Below are positions 38,301 through 41,320 of a stretch of 41,320 nt of DNA, one piece after another. How positions within the stretch are numbered: position 1 is the stretch's first letter; each line of letters begins with the position of its first letter. The notes under the pieces were generated by a model, which searched no databases, had not been told where the DNA came from, and was given only the letters and a program-made list of their open reading frames with translations. The position numbers and the translations under genes were made by a program. The DNA comes from Bacteroidota bacterium (lineage in GTDB: Bacteria; Bacteroidota; Rhodothermia; Rhodothermales; UBA10348): assembly GCA_029262775.1 (NCBI GenBank), contig JAJCYR010000034.1, positions 1-41,320 on the forward strand, read 5' to 3'.

Positions 38301-41300
38301 GATGTCGGTAGCGTGGCGAGGCGGTAGTTACGCGTCTCGTCACTCGCCGACGCGTTCCCGAGATTGACCGTGAAGAGCGCCGCGGAAGCTGGGTCCAGGC
38401 CCAGACGTTGAATTGGGTTCATGGAGAGCTCCGGCAGGTCTCGCGGCGTCATGCGGGGGGCGATCTGCGAGGGGTCGGCGTCACCCGCCGCCACCAGCGG
38501 TAGGCCGAGCCAGGGTTCGAACGGACACGAACTGAGACCGGCCTTGACGTCGAATGTGGGTGTTTTGAATTCCGGGTCTTCAAGAATGTCGACCGAAAAA
38601 TTATCCCCCTGGTCGTCATCTGAAAGAGCGTAGCCATAGACCGTGTTGTCGGTAGACACGGTTTCAAATCGGAACAGGCCGCTGACGAACGTTTCCAGGC
38701 TAAGACCGGCCTCTACAACGTTTCCTGCTGCCCCCACGCGCTGAAGCAGCCATAGTTCGGACGAAAAGGACAGCTCGGTTTCCGTAAAAAAGGATTGCGC
38801 TTCACTGCGGGATTTCTCGAATCCGAATTCAGCACCCGCATTGAAGGAACGGTTTCTCCTATCCTTCTCAAAAGGATCGAGATCGTCTGCCTGCAGCGTC
38901 TCCTTGCTGTCGGAGAGCATTTGATTCCAATTCTCTATGGCCGATTGGAATATGGCGGTGCTGTCGGGTGTCGAAACCGCGGCCAATTCATCCAGGTCGG
39001 GTATCAGTCGGTTTTCGATATGTTCGCGCGTGAATGCAAAGCCCGTCTCGAGCTCGGGCCCGAATGCAATCGTGTCATCCAGTTCCACCGTGCATTCGTT
39101 TTCGTCGATGTCAACGACATCTGCTTTGGCAAAAATGAAATTCACTCCCGCACCAACGAATACATCGGCATCCGGGCCGAAGAAGTCTGAATCGTCGGAC
39201 GTCTGAATACGGGTGTTTGCCCGAGTACAGATTTCCGTGGCTCCTCCCAGTGTTTGCCGGAGGGCTGCCGTAATAGAGAAGCCCTGTGCCTGGACTCCCT
39301 CAAATTCGACGGTCGCCTCCCCACCAAATGCCACTCCAACGTCGGCCACGACCCCAAGGTCGAGCGCAGCGTGGAATGTCAAGGCGCCCCCAAATGCAGC
39401 CTCACCCGAGAATATGTTACAGACCTCGGAGCCTTCTTCGATGTAAGAGAAAGAGGCATCGCCTGGCGGGTCGCGCAGTATCCATGTCGGGATGGGTGTA
39501 TTGGGCGCGGTGGCGAAGCGGCCACCGGGACGGGCACGCACGCCCTCTACAAACGCCCATTCGGTCTCTTCGCCGAGTACGCCGTCCACGTCGGCCGATG
39601 CCGTGATGAATTTCTGGAACGTGCGGTCTTCACCATCGACGACGCGCCCACGAAGAACATTCGGCTGCCCGACCACGATGGTGGTATCGATCCGGCCGCC
39701 ACTGTCTTCCGCGATTTCGAATGTCATGGGGTTATTCGTCTGATCACTGATCTCGCTGAAAAGCGTGACTGTGCCCGTATCCACGGGACAGACGCCTGCC
39801 GCACCGAGGTCTTCCACCACGGTAATGGTCAGGTCTACCTTGTCTCCTTTGGCCAGAATGGGCGTATTGTCCGGGATCTGTGACGTATTACACATGGACG
39901 GCTCGAGACCGGCAATCTGTATCTGGAGGCCAGGGCGGTAAATCAGATTATGCTCGGTCGCACCTTCGGTCAGGTCTACGACCTGTGCGCCCTGCTCCTC
40001 GAAAAACGCCTCAATGTCCACGCGCTGCACGGCATTGTCGTTGTCGATTGACAGGAGCCGAACCGTGTATTCCATGGGTGGCAGGTCCACCGAATAGTTG
40101 CCCTCCTCATCGGTCGTGACCACGCGCGTCATGCAGCCGTTCCTTGCCCGGATTTCGAGCGTCGCGCGGCCAATTGGCAGGCGACACATGCCTGTGCCAG
40201 CCACCTGGCCGGAGAGTGTGCGCGTTGTCAGATCCACGAGGTTCTGGTCAAACACGTCCCCATCCAGGTCCGGGAAGGATAAAATGTCGGGGTTGAAAAT
40301 GCGAGTGGGGTCTCCGTTGACAGACGGGGTGACAGTCACGTTTCCGGGATCAGCGGCTATGGAGTAGTCGCCGTCCTCGTCAGATTGGACGGGCCCACCG
40401 AATTGCGATGTACCCGTACGGACCGTGAAGAGGGCATCGGTTACCGGACACTCTGTGCCGTCAAACTGCACGACACCTGCAATATTGTGCTGCGTGAGAT
40501 CGGTAAACGGAACTTCGTTCTGGACCGGGTTCTCGCGGCTGAGACTGAGTAGTCGTCGCGTGGGCGAAAAGGTCCGAACCACGTCGCCCGGATCCTGCGG
40601 GGTGAGCGTGAACTCGGTGCTCTCTCCATACCGGACACCCGTGAAGCTGTAGTCACCGTTCGGGTCCGTGATGTCGCAGGCGCGAAGCGGAGCTCCGGGC
40701 CGCGCTGGATGAACGCCTCCGTTGTGGTTCAGGTAATACGACCCCGAAATGTCGATATCGTTGGCCGAGAAATCTCCGTCGCGCTCGTCGAGCGACCAGT
40801 GGGCAAAGAGCCCGAGATCGGGCAGCCGCGCATTGATGGTTTCATGCATGCGGGCATTGATTATGCCCAGGGGCACAACGTGGTCCCAAATACGCACCTC
40901 GTCAATCTGTCCGTTGAAATGATCTCCGCCATGCTGCGTGCCCAGGAAGAACGGCCCATTGCCCGCGTAGGGCACACTGGTGTCGCTGGCCACTTCCGCT
41001 CCGTTGTGGACGATGGCGCGGCGCCCCGTACCGGCATCGTACGTCAGAGCAAAGTGATGCCAGCGCACATCGGTGATTTGGGGGCCGTTCAGATCGTTCA
41101 GGAAAAATCCGAACGTAAACGTGTCATCGGCCCTGAAGCCAGCAAGCAGCCCCGTGTTCTGTCCCGGCGTGCCATGACTGAAGGCAATGTCTTTTCCAGT
41201 GGTGCCGTCGGAGCGTTTCAGCCAGAATTCGACCGTGAAAGAGGACGGAAGCGTGGTCGAATCGTTCGATCGGGCGTCGCCCTTGAAGCCATCGAGTGAA

Positions 41301-41320
41301 AGCGAGCCGTTGGGCGTCGG
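35351..41320 (-). CDS. Giant multidomain surface protein with LamG and T9SS sorting domains, 5' part missing (gene E)
   Basis: The frame is open to the right edge, giving at least 1989 residues; a GTG at 41068 lies inside a domain and is not the start. First comes a LamG/concanavalin-like domain (LPSSFTVEFWLKRSDG, VRWHHFALTYDAGTGRRAIV, FNGQIDEVRIWDH). Carboxypeptidase-regulatory-like repeats follow (GDYSFTGVRYG, EEGNYSVDLPPMEYTVRLL). About 600 residues near the middle (38100-39900) are unrecognised, rich in FGGEATVEF-like strands. Next are a Big_5-type Ig domain (LHFGDDIAAEFTEPM), a BACON-like domain, one ~110-residue module (WDVNPADFQHNMTLTAQLFV), two GWN modules (LSSGWTWFSINVVPPDARV, LVSGWNWIGFMPQ) and another module. 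LEANYPNPFNDITTIRYDVP to APGMYAYRLEAGS is a T9SS sorting domain. It is the first gene of the operon seen here. Confidence 0.86.
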   Translation of the reverse strand, partial: PTPNGSLSLDGFKGDARSNDSTTLPSSFTVEFWLKRSDGTTGKDIAFSHGTPGQNTGLLAGFRADDTFTFGFFLNDLNGPQITDVRWHHFALTYDAGTGRRAIVHNGAEVASDTSVPYAGNGPFFLGTQHGGDHFNGQIDEVRIWDHVVPLGIINARMHETINARLPDLGLFAHWSLDERDGDFSANDIDISGSYYLNHNGGVHPARPGAPLRACDITDPNGDYSFTGVRYGESTEFTLTPQDPGDVVRTFSPTRRLLSLSRENPVQNEVPFTDLTQHNIAGVVQFDGTECPVTDALFTVRTGTSQFGGPVQSDEDGDYSIAADPGNVTVTPSVNGDPTRIFNPDILSFPDLDGDVFDQNLVDLTTRTLSGQVAGTGMCRLPIGRATLEIRARNGCMTRVVTTDEEGNYSVDLPPMEYTVRLLSIDNDNAVQRVDIEAFFEEQGAQVVDLTEGATEHNLIYRPGLQIQIAGLEPSMCNTSQIPDNTPILAKGDKVDLTITVVEDLGAAGVCPVDTGTVTLFSEISDQTNNPMTFEIAEDSGGRIDTTIVVGQPNVLRGRVVDGEDRTFQKFITASADVDGVLGEETEWAFVEGVRARPGGRFATAPNTPIPTWILRDPPGDASFSYIEEGSEVCNIFSGEAAFGGALTFHAALDLGVVADVGVAFGGEATVEFEGVQAQGFSITAALRQTLGGATEICTRANTRIQTSDDSDFFGPDADVFVGAGVNFIFAKADVVDIDENECTVELDDTIAFGPELETGFAFTREHIENRLIPDLDELAAVSTPDSTAIFQSAIENWNQMLSDSKETLQADDLDPFEKDRRNRSFNAGAEFGFEKSRSEAQSFFTETELSFSSELWLLQRVGAAGNVVEAGLSLETFVSGLFRFETVSTDNTVYGYALSDDDQGDNFSVDILEDPEFKTPTFDVKAGLSSCPFEPWLGLPLVAAGDADPSQIAPRMTPRDLPELSMNPIQRLGLDPASAALFTVNLGNASASDETRNYRLATLPTSNPFGAVMEAAGTRLGMVDFTIPSGEVHQTQLSVSRGPEKFNYPRLGLVMYPVCEQDNLVRGEPLTADTLFFDVSYTPPCSDISIFRPKENWTLSRETVSDPMEIILNEFTLAENDVDAGVQNIGFEYRRIGTSDWLPGDSYDRTTIIAQGGPDADSFIAEWTFPADDGLYEIRAWTECENGRNFSEVVVGRVDTVLPEVLKTPSPADGVLHFGDDIAAEFTEPMLCSSIITGGQNPNTTLTRLDTDAIIPIGATCDGRMVVLSPQDQTALDDLEGVTLQAAFEGWTDLGGNPVETSVSWQFDVQRSAFIWSPTAVSITLETGTTGTFAATLTNGEPTDGVDFTLASDSDWLVPNVTTGSIPAQSQGTIDFVVQNLTVVGEHVGRVTATSSTGDESVLTVSVTAFDECDVPVWDVNPADFQHNMTLTAQLFVSGVVSTDENDMVAAFVNGEIRGVAPIAAIDADGNEEPDGNRVNMIIYSNQESGEQVTFTTFDASACDIHTTSSLTLTFDATAVNGTPEQPVTLQAPRPDAVPGEVALSSGWTWFSINVVPPDARVSSILANVPAAEANVVKSQRFFSLFDPAAGWVGTLPDLDPREGYLIKLDQSHNLGMVGVPVDVATTPIDLVSGWNWIGFMPQAALGVNEALESLTPVTNDIVKSQFEFAQFVEGSGWIGSLTAMEPGLGYQIRLAQEGVLTYPDAGPPPALALGGGGVSPDGADAAAIRASAKRVPDGPLREHEGGAAPAPASASAPAPRFKFSEGLECTVNPGNFQFSLTLTAAVFVDGLEMRSEQFEIGAFTSEESAAGDASATECRGLGRLQYVESLDRWLAFVVVYANEEGEPIDLKVFDPASSRVLETDKVLSFSSNAVFGSVQQPIEIGATTALSTATEDEALPRVFSLEANYPNPFNDITTIRYDVPRPEEVRVTVYDVLGRRIAMLVNAERAAGRYELRFDARDLAPGMYAYRLEAGSFVETKFMILAR

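Noticed and set aside
35351..41068. GTG at 41068 as the start of gene E
   Set aside because: The frame stays open to 41320, and the upstream residues complete the LamG domain (FTVEFWLKRSDG), so the true start is outside the window.

Overview
The window is GC-rich and gene-dense. It looks like a chromosomal piece of a free-living bacterium of the Bacteroidota/Rhodothermota side of the tree. The reasons are several secreted proteins ending in the YPNPF-type C-terminal domain that serves as a type IX secretion (T9SS) sorting signal, a DUF4292 lipoprotein, a GCS2-like ligase fused to CBS domains, few Shine-Dalgarno sites, and the family-typical 'VDWVLVELR' and dockerin-like ending of one surface protein. 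No rRNA, tRNA, CRISPR array, integrase or transposase was seen. The taxonomic placement is an inference.

Positions 1-13500 hold housekeeping and mixed genes. They are a type III polyketide synthase cut by the left edge and an M28 peptidase (both minus), a TfoX C-terminal-domain protein read in frame into an outer-membrane-barrel-like segment, a GCS2-CBS ligase, and a tightly packed plus-strand envelope operon (TPR protein, DUF4292 lipoprotein, EnvC-like LytM protein). After these come an RpiB-like protein with an altered active site, dihydrolipoyl dehydrogenase, a membrane-anchored winged-helix regulator, a class-C beta-lactamase-like serine hydrolase, and a WbpB/WlbA-type sugar dehydrogenase carrying three glycine-rich insertions.

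Positions 13500-19570 hold a ribbon-helix-helix antitoxin whose VapC toxin is cut short by the 3' end of phoU, then the complete phosphate operon pstS-pstC-pstA-pstB-phoU (minus) with a candidate Pho box. A hypothetical protein follows, and then about 500 bp of AT-richer non-coding DNA bounded by perfect 17-bp inverted repeats.

Positions 19569-41320 are one minus-strand operon of five very large secreted proteins with overlapping or nearly touching ends, transcribed from beyond the right edge. In transcription order they are E (LamG, many domains, over 1989 aa), D (cohesin-like domain, 740 aa), C (nine fibronectin III domains), B (four copies of a ~110-residue module, dockerin-like end) and A (cadherin-like repeats plus choice-of-anchor U). 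E, D, C and A end in T9SS sorting domains; B does not. A ~110-residue module recurs in B (4), D (1), E (2) and, in variant form, C (1), and a second ~80-residue 'GWN' module is shared by D and E. The most interesting proposal is that this is a self-contained surface assembly in which B may be held by its dockerin-like tail.

Two further themes recur. Long perfect palindromes lie inside linker-coding DNA (7963-8026, 31063-31100), and Gly/Ser/Ala-rich microrepeats expand loops and linkers of unrelated proteins.
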